Shown: positions 9,797 to 19,641, numbered from the stretch's first letter. The stretch: 64,000 bases of DNA from Halocatena halophila (GCA_027563145.1 CP071307.1:434001-498000); one strand, 5' to 3'. Program-made: numbers and translations. The notes: generated by a model from the letters alone, not told the origin.

Positions 9797-9974
9797 TGGT
9801 TGGAAGTTGCTCGTTGGTGGTCGAAAAGCGATGCGTCCGTGCTCACCAGGGGCTCTGATCGGCCAGCCGAATGGGGCCAATCGGGTCGGCGAGCCCAGTT
9901 TGATGGCCACCGAACTGCAGTCGATCGTACTGAACACGGAGCTGGCATGGTCGTCTCCAGAGTGCTGGCTCGAC

Positions 9975-11891
9975 TTACAGCAGGCCGTTCGCCAGCGCGG
10001 TCAACAGCGTGTGATCAACGGTGTCGTGTGAGAGTGCCCAGATCATCGTCCCACCGTAGTCGTTGTTGGTGAGCCACGTGGTTTTCTCCTGGATCGTCTG
10101 TGGTGTTTCGTGGCTGAGCAGCATGCCCTGATCTGCGTTGTAGCTGTAGGCCCCAACCGCCGTCTCATCGTACATCGTCTCCCAGCCTGCTGCGCTGAGA
10201 TCGATCTGGCTCGTGGAGCGCTCGCCGCCCGAGGTCGCGATGTCCCAGTAGTCGTAAATGCCACTGGCATCCGTATCTGGTGGGAACGAACCCCCGCCTG
10301 TGCCATCGAACGGCTGGAACAGTCCGTCATCAACATCGTTGCCGTTGCCGTCCGGCGCGCCAACGCTGGCGAACGATCGTCCGTAAAACGGTGTTGCCAT
10401 GTTGAGCTGGCCAGGGTCCCAGCCGTTGTCCACGTAATACTGCAGCCCAGAGGAGATGTTCCAGTCGGCCGCGTTCTCGTTGGAGTTGGCCGGGTTGTGG
10501 TGGAGCGGCGACTGGTGGGCCGAATAGCTCGACCAGCCACCCGCGTAGTCGAACGTCATGATCGACGCGAAATCTAGCAGCTCAGAGAGCCGGTCGTGTT
10601 CGAGGCCGTTGTTGCCGGCCGTCGCTCCTTCTGCGGTTTCTGGCGAGGCCGTGAGTGCCACGCTGAGATGATACTCCCGGCCATCCTCCTGCCCCGCCGC
10701 ATCGAGCGCGTTGCGGACCTCCTCGATTAGTAGCGTAAACCGGTGCTGGTCGCCCTCACGAACCGTGTTCGAGTCAAGTCCGCCCCCGCCTGGATACTCC
10801 CAGTCGATGTCGACGCCATCGACGCCGGCCTCGCGAATGATCCGGACACACTCCTGTGCGAACGTTTCGCGACGGGCCTGCGTGTACGCCGCATCGGAGA
10901 AGTTACCGGAATCGTTCCAGCCGCCGATCGAGATGAGACAGGTTACGTCCGTGTTCGCCGAAATGTCTCCGAACGAGGTGACGTCGTGGTAGGATTTCGG
11001 GAAGAGGAATCGCTGTGCGTGACTGTCACTCAGCCCGGAGATCGTTCCATCGGACTCTGGAACCATGAACGCATACTGCAGGTGTGTTACCTTATCCGTC
11101 GGAATGTCGGCCGGGGTGTACTCTCGGGCGTACTGCGCCCACTGCATCCAGTAGCCCACGATCCGATTGCCCGCTGGCGATCCACCGCCACCGTCCGTTG
11201 CGACGGTGAGCGTCGTCGAATCGGTGGCTGTCGCCCCACCATCATCGGTGACCGTCAGCGAAACGGTGTACTCACCCGTTCCGTCGTAGGTGTGTGAAAC
11301 CGTCTGCCCAGTTGCTGACGTGCCATCACCCAGCGACCAATCGTACGACTGAATCGAACCGTCTGTGTCCGCCGAGTCGCTCGCATCGAGCGTCACGGAT
11401 TCGCCGGGGGTCGGAGACACCGGCGTGACGGTGAACGACGCGGTTGGACTCGTGTTGCCAGAGCCACCATCGTCGCTACACGTTCCCTCACGGGTCCAGG
11501 CTCCCGCACTGCTGGCTGGCTCCGTGCCTTTCGTCCACCATTGTGCCGTCCAGAGCGCACCGTTGTGGACGACCTGGTCGTCGCTCGTGTACGCCGTTGT
11601 CGAGTCCCACGCCGCGACATCAGCACACGATACCGTATGCTCACCGCCCTCCGCCGGACCAATTTCTGTCCACACGGAAGCACTCGCTGATGGTTCGTCA
11701 CCCTTTGTCCACCAGTTCGCTTCCCAGACGGTCCCGTTGTGTTCGACGCGGTCGCCACCGGAGTACGCCGTGTTTGGATCCCAGGCTGGATACTGTGCTG
11801 CTGTAGCCGTGCCGACGCCCCCCATTGCGATGAGCGCCGCTGACGTGCGCAATATGCTGCGCCGTGTGTGATCGAATGAATCGTTCGTCAT
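9975..11891 (-). CDS. Secreted GH18 chitinase with two CBM5/12 and one PKD domain
   Basis: A 638-residue exported chitinase, upstream of and parallel to the other one. Order: Tat signal (TRRSILRTSAALIAMGG); two CBM5/12 modules, each with a WDxxTAY start and a WWTKG(D/T)EP core; a Ser/Gly linker; a PKD domain; and a GH18 barrel with SIGGWNDSGNF and the catalytic DGVDIDWEYPGGGG. The barrel's internal sequence differs enough from the neighbouring chitinase that the two are probably not recent duplicates and may act differently on chitin. The start at 11891 places the RR pair about ten residues in. The gap to the downstream chitinase gene (178 bp) allows a separate promoter. Confidence 0.93.
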   Translation of the reverse strand: MTNDSFDHTRRSILRTSAALIAMGGVGTATAAQYPAWDPNTAYSGGDRVEHNGTVWEANWWTKGDEPSASASVWTEIGPAEGGEHTVSCADVAAWDSTTAYTSDDQVVHNGALWTAQWWTKGTEPASSAGAWTREGTCSDDGGSGNTSPTASFTVTPVSPTPGESVTLDASDSADTDGSIQSYDWSLGDGTSATGQTVSHTYDGTGEYTVSLTVTDDGGATATDSTTLTVATDGGGGSPAGNRIVGYWMQWAQYAREYTPADIPTDKVTHLQYAFMVPESDGTISGLSDSHAQRFLFPKSYHDVTSFGDISANTDVTCLISIGGWNDSGNFSDAAYTQARRETFAQECVRIIREAGVDGVDIDWEYPGGGGLDSNTVREGDQHRFTLLIEEVRNALDAAGQEDGREYHLSVALTASPETAEGATAGNNGLEHDRLSELLDFASIMTFDYAGGWSSYSAHQSPLHHNPANSNENAADWNISSGLQYYVDNGWDPGQLNMATPFYGRSFASVGAPDGNGNDVDDGLFQPFDGTGGGSFPPDTDASGIYDYWDIATSGGERSTSQIDLSAAGWETMYDETAVGAYSYNADQGMLLSHETPQTIQEKTTWLTNNDYGGTMIWALSHDTVDHTLLTALANGLL

Positions 11892-13117
11892 CGTTGGTTG
11901 TGAACGGTGATGCTGGTAGATGCTCACCGTGGACCAGCATCCCGAGTGTGATGTACGGTTCCGACTATAAAATGATTATGGATATGTATAAATCTCTGAT
12001 AGATATGGGTATCGATCCGTTGTGAAACGGTTGCAAACGGATATTAGCTCACGACGGACGAAGGCGCTATCGGTAGTTCGTACGTTTCTACACTGTAAAC
12101 AGAGGACTCAGACAAATTCGGGATCAGATGATGGGTCCGGTCCCATTCGTCGTAGCAATGGGATCGCTACTGACCGGGACCGACGGGACCGCGACGTGAT
12201 ATCACGGGTTCATACGTTGTGGACGTGACAAGCGTGTCGTATCCTCAAGACCACTGGGACCGATTGTCCAGTTGTACGGTCGTTCGTTCATATTCTGTGA
12301 ACGGATCGAGGCACTCTGCTACCCGGATTGTTTCACCTGGTCACCCTATACTACAGATCGCGAGAAGTTCTCTCGGCGCGTTTTCGTATCCGTCCACCAC
12401 ATAATCGAACGATCATCGTTACGTAATTACAGCTGTAATGGATTTCCAGTGGTGTCCACACAGTTCATTCGAACGAGGGGCCAACGGAACGTCTAGTGGC
12501 AGTGATGTTTGTAACTGATCAATACCATCTCGACCCTCATGTCATACACAAACTGACCTATAATTATATTATCTCCCAATTTGAATAATTATTCGAAAAT
12601 TATGAATAAGTTAGAAAGGAGCGTCGCAAACTAGCAATCATGGGAGCCAACATGAAAGAGCGATTCGCATCGGATATGACGCAAATATTCACTATTGGTG
12701 AAAATTTTTCTTCGAAGATACTTCCTCCTGTTTATTATCAGCAATAGTCTGTAGTTCACATCCATGTGTGCAAAATTCTTTGTATTCAAATACTCGTTGG
12801 CTCAAGTTTCTCCCTGCTGAGATCGCGTGGCAATTATTAGAATGTTTTGCTGGCACGTTGTAGTTTCCACCATGTCAGGCGTACAATTCGCATGCACCTA
12901 TTTTTGTTTCTTTGCCTCAGAAATAGGAGAAACCTCTACATACTCACGACCCCACAGAGATAAATGAAATTATATATGAAATTCGTAACATCCATAAGTT
13001 TTAATATTCTATGTATTGGGGGTAAATTTATATAGAAACCCGTTATACACACTATTGCTGGTTGGTTACCGAATCCCCGATGTCGGGGGCGAGGACCAGC
13101 GAGCATCAAAATAATCC
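11892..13117. other. 1.2-kb gap without a convincing gene
   Basis: The part up to about 12500 is of normal composition; the rest is AT-rich. Only short open frames occur, with none of the acidic composition expected of haloarchaeal proteins and no recognisable motif. The left end must hold the promoter of the chitinase that starts at 11891, and the right end that of the small gene at 13118. I see no RNA gene. Confidence 0.5.
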
Positions 13118-13357
13118 ATGAAACGAGCAATTCGAGTCGCAGTGGTAACGACCATGCTGTTGAGTATGGTTGTTGCTGGGTCTGCGTCACCGGTCGCAGC
13201 TGGTTACTGTTCAGGAAACAGCGTTTCGGGAGACGATATCGACGTTGCGAACTCTGGTGGGAACGTCGTGATTGACAATGATGACGATGACCACCACGGT
13301 CACTATTATGGCGACCACTATCACGACTACGACGATGGACTAATCGACATCCTATAA
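13118..13357 (+). CDS. Small secreted His/Asp-rich protein
   Basis: A 79-residue protein not recognised as a known family. Residues 1-28 form a Sec-type signal peptide with a basic start (MKRAIR), a hydrophobic core and a likely cleavage after PVAAG. The mature part is about 50 residues with two short regions: a Ser/Asn/Asp stretch, then a dense Asp/His/Tyr cluster (DDDDHHGHYY and DHYHDYDD). Such clusters can bind Zn, Ni or Cu, but this is inference. A T7 run 22 bp after the stop fits a single-gene transcript. It has no close neighbours in an operon. Confidence 0.6.
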   Translation: MKRAIRVAVVTTMLLSMVVAGSASPVAAGYCSGNSVSGDDIDVANSGGNVVIDNDDDDHHGHYYGDHYHDYDDGLIDIL

Positions 13358-13378
13358 CAACAGCCGGAAGCCATACGA

Positions 13379-13385
13379 TTTTTTT
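13379..13385 (+). terminator. T-run terminator after the His/Asp-rich gene
   Basis: Seven T residues in a row shortly after the stop codon, the usual form of an archaeal transcription end. It supports the idea that the small gene is expressed on its own. Confidence 0.4.
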
Positions 13386-14234
13386 GCGGTATGTCGTCGT
13401 CCCACCAGTGCGTACCAAGTCACTTCGGATCAAAGCTGAACGTACGAACGCCTGATCCAGAGGACAGCTACTGCTCACGAGCGTCGTGGGGTTCGACTGT
13501 CGAATCAGACCACGACCAACGTTGAGTTGTGCTAGCGTAACCGTCCCGCGAGCCCGGTGGCTGGCGTGCTTGAACAGCGTCCTGTCGAACGTTGGCCATG
13601 GTAACTAATCCGCGCGCGAGTACAAAATGAAAGTACGCCATGTCACAGATACGAGGGTTGCGGTTTTATTCATAAAATATATCATTTCCAGAAGCATATG
13701 GTGAGTCACAAAAACGTACAGCTCATATTGCTCTCGTCTGCTTATTAATAACCATATAACGAATCACAATAGATGTGAGAGATTGCATTGAATACACCAG
13801 TATACACCTACACTTTTATCTATACAATACTTCTGCAGTCCCTCCACTAATAAAGAAATTTTGATGTTTTTATACATCCATACCACAGCTATAGTTGAAA
13901 TATATACCATTGGATCGATTAACTGTCTCGAGGGATAACCCCATAGTATAGAAATCCCTACATAACAAAGAGAGAGTGACAATTAGATCACAACGGAAAA
14001 ATCCACTATTATTCAAGTTCTATACATAAACAAATTTATTTAAGTTCTATCTTTATCAAATATTGAATATCTATTGGAAATAGTGGAGAATTTTCCTGAA
14101 ATTCGATAGCAAATTCGATGAGGATGTGTTCCACGCATCCAGTGCAGTTACTATTCAATCAGAATGGAAAGACAAGGGAGTATGATAGTTCGGCATTCAC
14201 AAAACATATAATACGTTGTGATGGAACCTAGTCT
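13386..14234. other. AT-rich 850-bp gap
   Basis: From about 13640 the sequence is strongly AT-rich, with many short A/T runs. No frame looks coding. Composition unlike the neighbours suggests foreign origin or long relaxed selection. The last 100 bp must contain the promoter of the deacetylase-like gene at 14235. Confidence 0.45.
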
Positions 14235-15545
14235 ATGGAAGAAAAATCGACTCGTCGTGTTTTTCTCACGACAATCGGGGCCGCTGGAGCGGTGTCGCTC
14301 GCTGGCTGTACGTCATTCGGAGGAGGTAGCGACGATGCTCCTGCATCTCCCGGTTCGGAGACGACTGGGAACGGAGACAACTCCAACGGCACAGACGGTA
14401 ACTCCAACGGGACGGGCACTGATTCGGACAATAAAAACAAGGAAGTATCAGGAAAAAGTCTCTCGACGTTCAGCGTCGAGGAGTTCAAGAACGAAGAGTG
14501 GAAAACAATTGAAGGATCTGTCAAGGCCGGTATCGGCGACGCCGTCCACGGTGGACAGTCGGTAGAGCTCTCGCCGAAAAACAACGCCAACGAAAAGATG
14601 GCAGTTGTCCGGCATGAATATCGAAATCGGAACCGGCTGGATCTCTCGAAACAAGATCTTGCACTCGCGGCGAAGGTGAAAAATCCAACGGATCAACGGA
14701 TTAAGGTCCGTGCAGTAATCCGTACGGCAGGGGAGAATCTCACAAGCAAGCGCCAATTCCCGGCAAATTTCAACGGGTGGGCTCGGTTTGATCTTGGCTA
14801 CGAGGATGTTGTGGACGGAACCGCTCTCGATAAAGTTGTCGGGATTGATATTCAGTTCAATCGTGGCGGCAAGGATTTCACCGTGTTGGTTGATGACTTG
14901 CGACTCATCCCAAAGGCCAACAAAGGAAAGGTAATGATCCAGCTCGACGACGCCCACATCTCGCAGTACGAAAACGCATTCGAAATCCTGAAAGATAGTG
15001 GAGTCCCCGCTTCTGTTGGCGTAATCCCTAATTCACTTCGTAATGATGACCGAATTTCGTTCGATCAGCTCAAGGAGATGGCCAACAACGGAATCGAGGT
15101 GAACACGCACGGTAAATGGCGCGCGGCCGAGGTGAACAAGCAAGTGGAAAAGGAGAATATGAAACAGGCGAAGAACTACGTCAAAGAGCTTGGATTCAAG
15201 GAGGGGGCCGAGCATTTCATTTATCCTTACGGACAGATGGATTCGCACACGCTCAAAAACGCCAAAGATGTGTTCTCTTCAGCGTACGTCCAAGGCGGAA
15301 TGCCAAACAACGCGAAAAATCCTGTGAATCCACAGTTCATCTCTCGAATTGACGGAACGGCAATTTCGGGCTCACGTGACATCATCAATGCCGCCGAGGC
15401 GTACAATCAGCTCGCCGTTATCTATTTCCATGAGGTCGGCGACTACGATTCAGGCAGTGCTATTTCTGCCAATCAGTTCAAAGAGCAGATCGACTTCATC
15501 AAATCCAAAGACATGGACGTGATCGTTCCGTCGGATCTGTTCTGA
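14235..15545 (+). CDS. Polysaccharide deacetylase-like lipoprotein
   Basis: A 436-residue exported lipoprotein. It has a Tat signal (TRRVFLTT) with lipobox LAGC near residue 22, then a low-complexity Asn/Gly/Ser/Asp linker to about 75. A beta-rich domain follows (about 80-230), resembling a carbohydrate-binding jelly roll. The C-terminal part is a NodB-like fold: QLDDAH (D238, D239, H241), NTHG (N290-H292) and YPYG about 40 residues later. In the family the Asp and His residues hold the metal and act in N-deacetylation. The second motif lacks the usual HSxxH pattern, so activity or substrate may differ. Lying near two chitinases, it could act on chitin or on a surface polysaccharide; this is inference. 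Confidence 0.75.
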   Translation: MEEKSTRRVFLTTIGAAGAVSLAGCTSFGGGSDDAPASPGSETTGNGDNSNGTDGNSNGTGTDSDNKNKEVSGKSLSTFSVEEFKNEEWKTIEGSVKAGIGDAVHGGQSVELSPKNNANEKMAVVRHEYRNRNRLDLSKQDLALAAKVKNPTDQRIKVRAVIRTAGENLTSKRQFPANFNGWARFDLGYEDVVDGTALDKVVGIDIQFNRGGKDFTVLVDDLRLIPKANKGKVMIQLDDAHISQYENAFEILKDSGVPASVGVIPNSLRNDDRISFDQLKEMANNGIEVNTHGKWRAAEVNKQVEKENMKQAKNYVKELGFKEGAEHFIYPYGQMDSHTLKNAKDVFSSAYVQGGMPNNAKNPVNPQFISRIDGTAISGSRDIINAAEAYNQLAVIYFHEVGDYDSGSAISANQFKEQIDFIKSKDMDVIVPSDLF

Positions 15546-15605
15546 CAGCATCGAACTGAATTGTAAAATACCAGTACGATCTGACTCTCTGCGACTATCT
15601 TGTGG

Positions 15606-15887
15606 CTACAACTCAAGATCGATGTATCTCGCTTCCCAGTCGTTGCGCGCATCGATTTCTCGATCTCCACGACGGGTCACCGTATAATAGTTCGTCCGGC
15701 GATCACGTTGGCCCTTCTCAACAAGCCCTTTCTCCACAAGCGTATCTAGGTTCGGATATAATCGACCGTGGTGAATTTCTTTCTCGTAGTAGTCCTCAAG
15801 TTCTTCTTTGATCGCCAGACCGTGTGGGTCTTCGCTGCCAGCAATTACGTACAGCAAGTCTCGCTGAAAACCAGTCAGGTCGTGCAT
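15606..15887 (-). CDS. PadR family transcriptional regulator
   Basis: A 93-residue winged-helix protein of the short haloarchaeal PadR group. It begins LTGFQRDLLYVIAG, followed by HGLAIKEELEDYY, the RLYPNLDTLVEKGLVEKG recognition region and a wing ending in YTVTRRGDREI. Members bind operator DNA as dimers and often control a nearby gene or respond to small molecules or redox signals. The target is unknown; no adjacent gene is in the same operon. The ATG at 15887 gives the standard family N-terminus. Confidence 0.88.
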   Translation of the reverse strand: MHDLTGFQRDLLYVIAGSEDPHGLAIKEELEDYYEKEIHHGRLYPNLDTLVEKGLVEKGQRDRRTNYYTVTRRGDREIDARNDWEARYIDLEL

Positions 15888-15972
15888 ATCTCTCGAATGC
15901 TAAGATATCACATCACATATTTCTTTTGTGTACTCTTTCAGAGCGATCGAACCATTATCGGTCGGTTGTGCG

Positions 15973-16482
15973 TCAGTCTCCCCTGATTTCCTTAGCAATT
16001 CGTTCGAGTTTCTCGAACTCATCATCTCCATAGGCAATCACCCGAACCACGGTGAGCGACGTTGACTCGAATTCATCGATCGTTGTACAGAGTATTCTGG
16101 CTCCGGTCTCGAACTCCAATCCAGCGACGCCAGTCCCGAGCACTGGAATGACTATCGACGAACAGTCCCGGTTGTCAGCCGTGAGAAGGGCGTTTTTCGT
16201 GGCCGTTCGAACGCTATCAGCCGTCGCACTGCGATCACCATAATGGGGCATTGCCGCCGCATGAATGACGATCTCGGCTGAGAGTTCGTAGGCATCCGTA
16301 ACCGCTACCTCCCCAAGATCGACTGGCCCCTGTTCGACTGCATCATCGTTGATAGGCCCGTTTGCACCCCGTCTAAGTGCGCCCGCCACCCCCGATCCCA
16401 TCTGTAAACTCGTCCCGGCGGCGTTAACCAGCGCATCGGCCGCTTGCTGTGCGATATCGCCCTGAATGGTCGTCCAGTCCAT
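15973..16482 (-). CDS. Macrodomain (Appr-1''-p processing) protein
   Basis: A 169-residue stand-alone macrodomain. It shows the ADP-ribose-binding elements: QGDIAQQAADALVNAAG at the start, the glycine-rich MGSGVAGALRRGANG, and IVIPVLGTGVAGLEFETG near residue 120. Macrodomains bind ADP-ribose and may remove it from proteins or nucleic acids or hydrolyse O-acetyl-ADP-ribose. The ATG at 16482 gives the family start (MDWTTIQGD); the longer frame to 16563 would run into the divergent promoter. It is divergent from the DUF5786-like gene, with 85 bp between starts. Confidence 0.88.
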   Translation of the reverse strand: MDWTTIQGDIAQQAADALVNAAGTSLQMGSGVAGALRRGANGPINDDAVEQGPVDLGEVAVTDAYELSAEIVIHAAAMPHYGDRSATADSVRTATKNALLTADNRDCSSIVIPVLGTGVAGLEFETGARILCTTIDEFESTSLTVVRVIAYGDDEFEKLERIAKEIRGD

Positions 16483-16567
16483 ACGAGACTCCTCGGTCGG
16501 CGTGATGAAAAATGCACTACCAGACGCATCTCGAAAGCCTTTCCCCTGAATTGGCTGTATCACTGGT

Positions 16568-16753
16568 ATGGGCTTTGGAAGCTACGATGAATCAGAACAA
16601 CAGAATCAAGAACTCAACACCGACAGCGACGACGTAGAAGGCGTTGCCGTCCACGAAAACGACCATGACGGCGAACTGACGTTCGAATCACAGGCTTCCA
16701 CAGACGATCTCGTCGATCAGCTCAAAGCCATCAAATCCGATCGCGACGACTGA
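16568..16753 (+). CDS. Small acidic haloarchaeal protein (DUF5786-like)
   Basis: A 61-residue, very acidic protein starting MGFGSYDESEQQNQE, which matches the small conserved DUF5786 family of haloarchaea. The middle contains a Val-rich strand (GVAVHENDHDGELTF) and the end is a short helix (LVDQLKAIK). Its function is unknown. It has no membrane segment. A stem-loop overlaps the stop codon and is followed by a T run, so it is probably transcribed alone. Confidence 0.85.
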   Translation: MGFGSYDESEQQNQELNTDSDDVEGVAVHENDHDGELTFESQASTDDLVDQLKAIKSDRDD

Positions 16754-16786
16754 GCAAGCGTCGCGACGGTAGTGTGTTATCTTTTT
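16741..16786 (+). terminator. Stem-loop plus T-run after the DUF5786-like gene
   Basis: Perfect 8-bp arms TCGCGACG (16741-16748) and CGTCGCGA (16759-16766) enclose a 10-nt loop that contains the stop codon. A T5 run follows at 16782-16786. This resembles an intrinsic terminator, though the T run is 15 bp away from the stem. It could also be an RNA stability element. Confidence 0.45.
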
Positions 16787-16885
16787 ATCTTTCTGAACTA
16801 AATTAGTTATCAGTCAGTACCATCCACTCCATACCTTTGAACATCACTTTTATGCTCAGAAGACATCCCTCCAAGTGATCACAGT

Positions 16886-17314
16886 ATGCAATTACTATCA
16901 CCGCAGAAAACGTTCATCGATGAAGCACTGTTTGGACTCCGATTGCTCCTCGGATTCGTGTTTCTCTACCACGGCGTCCCAAAACTGCTAGATACTACCG
17001 CAACGATCGGAGCGTTCGAATCGCTTGGACTCCCCGGTCTACTCGGACTGGTCGTTGGTGTCCTCGAAGTCGTGGGTGCAGTATTACTCATACTTGGTGT
17101 CGCGACGCCTATCGCGTCACTGGTACTCGCTGCGATAATCGTCAGTGCGATTGGACTCGTGCACCTCCCGGAGGGGTCGATTGCCGCAGGGCTCGAACGT
17201 GACCTGCTCATCCTTGGGGCCTCCATCGTGGTGTTCACCGCGGGGCCCGGTCGGTATGCACTGAACACTCACAGTCGATCGGAAACGACTGTCAGTGAAA
17301 AAGCCGAAGGCTGA
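16886..17314 (+). CDS. DoxX family membrane protein
   Basis: A 142-residue membrane protein with four predicted helices and the DoxX opening (ALFGLRLLLGFVFLYHGVPKLL). The family is linked to redox and oxidative-stress membrane complexes, but the exact role here is unknown. The last 20 residues form a polar cytoplasmic tail. It stands alone, with 130 bp upstream and 400 bp downstream free of genes. Confidence 0.85.
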   Translation: MQLLSPQKTFIDEALFGLRLLLGFVFLYHGVPKLLDTTATIGAFESLGLPGLLGLVVGVLEVVGAVLLILGVATPIASLVLAAIIVSAIGLVHLPEGSIAAGLERDLLILGASIVVFTAGPGRYALNTHSRSETTVSEKAEG

Positions 17315-17718
17315 ACGACGATCGATTGGGATTTTTCTTGACCAGTACGAAATAACACCCAACGATTCACAGAAAGGTGGTCTGATAGATCCGTGATGGG
17401 GAGTGATCACGGCATCACACCATCGGAAACAGCGGACGAATTACTGCATGACGAACAGAACACAATCGGTGTGAAAGACACCGAATCGAGCCGCGAACTA
17501 CCCTGGCGTTGTCAAGTGGTCGTGTACTATCCGGTAGGGCATTCCATCAGTGGAACGCAGTTGGTACTCTAGCGAGATGGTACTTAATTCTATTGGCCTA
17601 ATTAGAAAGTTAGGCATGTCTAATCCGTAACAGAGCAACGGTATCACGTGAGACACACCACACCGTTGCCGGATAGAAATACGAACGATGAAACCTCGCC
17701 GGCGTTCAGGGTTCACAC
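17315..17718. other. 400-bp gap before the AEC transporter
   Basis: No convincing gene. The segment around 17590-17625 contains a partly symmetrical AT-rich stretch (GGCCTAATTAGAAAGTTAGGC) that could be part of a promoter or operator for the transporter at 17719. I cannot assign it further. Confidence 0.35.
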
Positions 17719-18627
17719 ATGGCGGTTCTTGAACGGCTGCTCACTCTGCTTGCGGTGCTGTTGGCCGGAACGGCGCTTCGATGGCTTGGAATTCTCGTCG
17801 ATCGCCGGATCGAGCTGTTGAATACTGTTACCTACAACATCGCCCTTCCAGCCTTGATTTTCACTGCCACATACGATCGATCCGTCCTTTCGGTGCTGAC
17901 GGGCACATTGCTCGAAGGGCTGGTCATCGTGGTGGTTGGAACAGTGCTGGTCGGGTGGGTTCTCACACGAGGAGAATCAACCACGGCTCGACGGAGCGTG
18001 GCACTCGTCCAATCATATCACGCCAACATCGGATACCTCGGGCTCCCACTGGTGGCCGCGACGTTCAACGACCACGTGACTGCAATCGCCAGCGTCATCC
18101 TCGGCGTTGTGGCGTTGATTCAGGTTCCCATGACCATTGTGGTGTTGAGTTCGATGAACGATTCCAGCGCACAGTTGCGCTCTGAGCTCCGTCAGTTGCT
18201 CACGAATCCAGTGCTGGTATCGCTCATTCTGGGGCTGGGCGTCGGCACAACCGGAGTTGGTGTGCCGCCAGTTATCGCAGGCGGACTCGATGCCATCGGT
18301 GGAACAGCACTGTGGCTCGCGTTGCTCTGTGTGGGTGGTGCGCTCTCGATCGAGCGCTCTGCGATCGATCCGTGGGCAACAGCACGCGTCGTGGCGGTCA
18401 AAATCGCCTGGATGCCGTTGTTCGCCTGGCTCGTCTTTTCGATTCTTGCGGTCGATCACGCCACATTCACAGCGAGCGTCGTGCTTTTTGGCACACCAAC
18501 GGCCGTTTCGACGTACGTCTACTCGAGCGAACTCGGTGGCGACGACACGTTTGCCTCCATTAACGTCTTCGTCACAACGGTGCTCTCGATTGGTTCGTTG
18601 TTCGTATTGATTCGGCTCGTTCAGTGA
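17719..18627 (+). CDS. AEC (auxin efflux carrier) family transporter
   Basis: A 302-residue protein made almost entirely of hydrophobic helices, about ten, in two five-helix halves. Family features include NTVTYNIALPALIFTATYDRS in the first half and GTPTAVSTYVYSSELGGD near the C-terminus. The wider family moves organic anions or small acids; the substrate cannot be inferred. The first codon is ATG at 17719 and the first helix follows within ten residues. The UspA gene follows in the same direction after 66 bp and may be co-transcribed. Confidence 0.87.
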   Translation: MAVLERLLTLLAVLLAGTALRWLGILVDRRIELLNTVTYNIALPALIFTATYDRSVLSVLTGTLLEGLVIVVVGTVLVGWVLTRGESTTARRSVALVQSYHANIGYLGLPLVAATFNDHVTAIASVILGVVALIQVPMTIVVLSSMNDSSAQLRSELRQLLTNPVLVSLILGLGVGTTGVGVPPVIAGGLDAIGGTALWLALLCVGGALSIERSAIDPWATARVVAVKIAWMPLFAWLVFSILAVDHATFTASVVLFGTPTAVSTYVYSSELGGDDTFASINVFVTTVLSIGSLFVLIRLVQ

Positions 18628-18693
18628 TCGTGACGGACAAAATCACATCGAAATTTATTGCAGTGCATCCCGATGTTGCAGTAGACACCGTCG

Positions 18694-19581
18694 ATGTACG
18701 ACAGTATCTGCATCCCAACTGACGGGAGTGCGATTGCGAAACACGCCGCTCGCTACGGGATTTCGCTGGCCCAGGAGTTCGACAGCACAGTCCAGGTCGT
18801 GAGTGTCATCGACGAACGGCTGTTCGCCCACCAATTCGGCCGACCCGAGGCGGCAGCCGGTGCGTATCGGAGCGAAATCGAGACACAGTCCACCGACGCC
18901 GTCGCCGAGATCGAAACGATGGCGATGGCAGCTGGAATAGACACGACGACTGACACCGTTGCGGGCGTTCCCCACGCAGTGATTCCAGCGTACGTTACCG
19001 AACACGACGCGGATCTCATCGCCATGGGGACCCACGGCAGAACGGGTTTCGATAGGCTTTTGCTCGGAAGCGTCGCCGAACGCGTCATTCGAACCACCAC
19101 AGTGCCCGTATTAACTACAGGAGAAACCACCGATACCAACGCCGACTATGACGACGTACTCGTCCCAACGGACGGAAGCAAACCAGCTATGAACGCGGTC
19201 GAACACGGAATGGCAATCGCTTCACGAACGAACAGTCGGTTGCACGTTCTCTCGGTCGTTAATCTTCCAGGAATCTCGAGCGGTCTTGATGAGGAATCCT
19301 CCATTCTCGATCTCACCGAACAGCTCAGCGACGAAACCGAGGGAATCGTGCTCGAAATCGCAGATCGTGGCCGCGAACGCGGACTCGACGTTGAGACGGT
19401 TATCGAAAATGGCACTCCCGAAGAAGAGATCGTCGATTACGCAACCCAGACAAATATTGATCTGATCGTGATGGGCACGCGTGGGCGAACGGGGCTCCAG
19501 CGGTATCTGCTCGGGAGTACCGCAGCCAACGTGGTCAGACACAGTCCCTCTCCGGTGATGACGATCGCCAGTGACGACTGA
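18694..19581 (+). CDS. Tandem-domain universal stress protein (UspA family)
   Basis: A 295-residue protein with two UspA domains in a row. Each starts with the typical strand (DSICIPTDGS; DDVLVPTDGS) and ends with the ATP-binding loop (GTHGRTGFDRLLLGS; GTRGRTGLQRYLLGS). Such proteins bind ATP and help cells survive stress; many in haloarchaea lie next to transporters. Here an AEC transporter precedes it and an ABC exporter follows, all on the same strand. Confidence 0.93.
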   Translation: MYDSICIPTDGSAIAKHAARYGISLAQEFDSTVQVVSVIDERLFAHQFGRPEAAAGAYRSEIETQSTDAVAEIETMAMAAGIDTTTDTVAGVPHAVIPAYVTEHDADLIAMGTHGRTGFDRLLLGSVAERVIRTTTVPVLTTGETTDTNADYDDVLVPTDGSKPAMNAVEHGMAIASRTNSRLHVLSVVNLPGISSGLDEESSILDLTEQLSDETEGIVLEIADRGRERGLDVETVIENGTPEEEIVDYATQTNIDLIVMGTRGRTGLQRYLLGSTAANVVRHSPSPVMTIASDD

Positions 19582-19641
19582 ATCGTGACAGACAACCCCA
19601 GCCACGACATCCTTTTTCAGTTCCCACTCCTACCGACGAAT

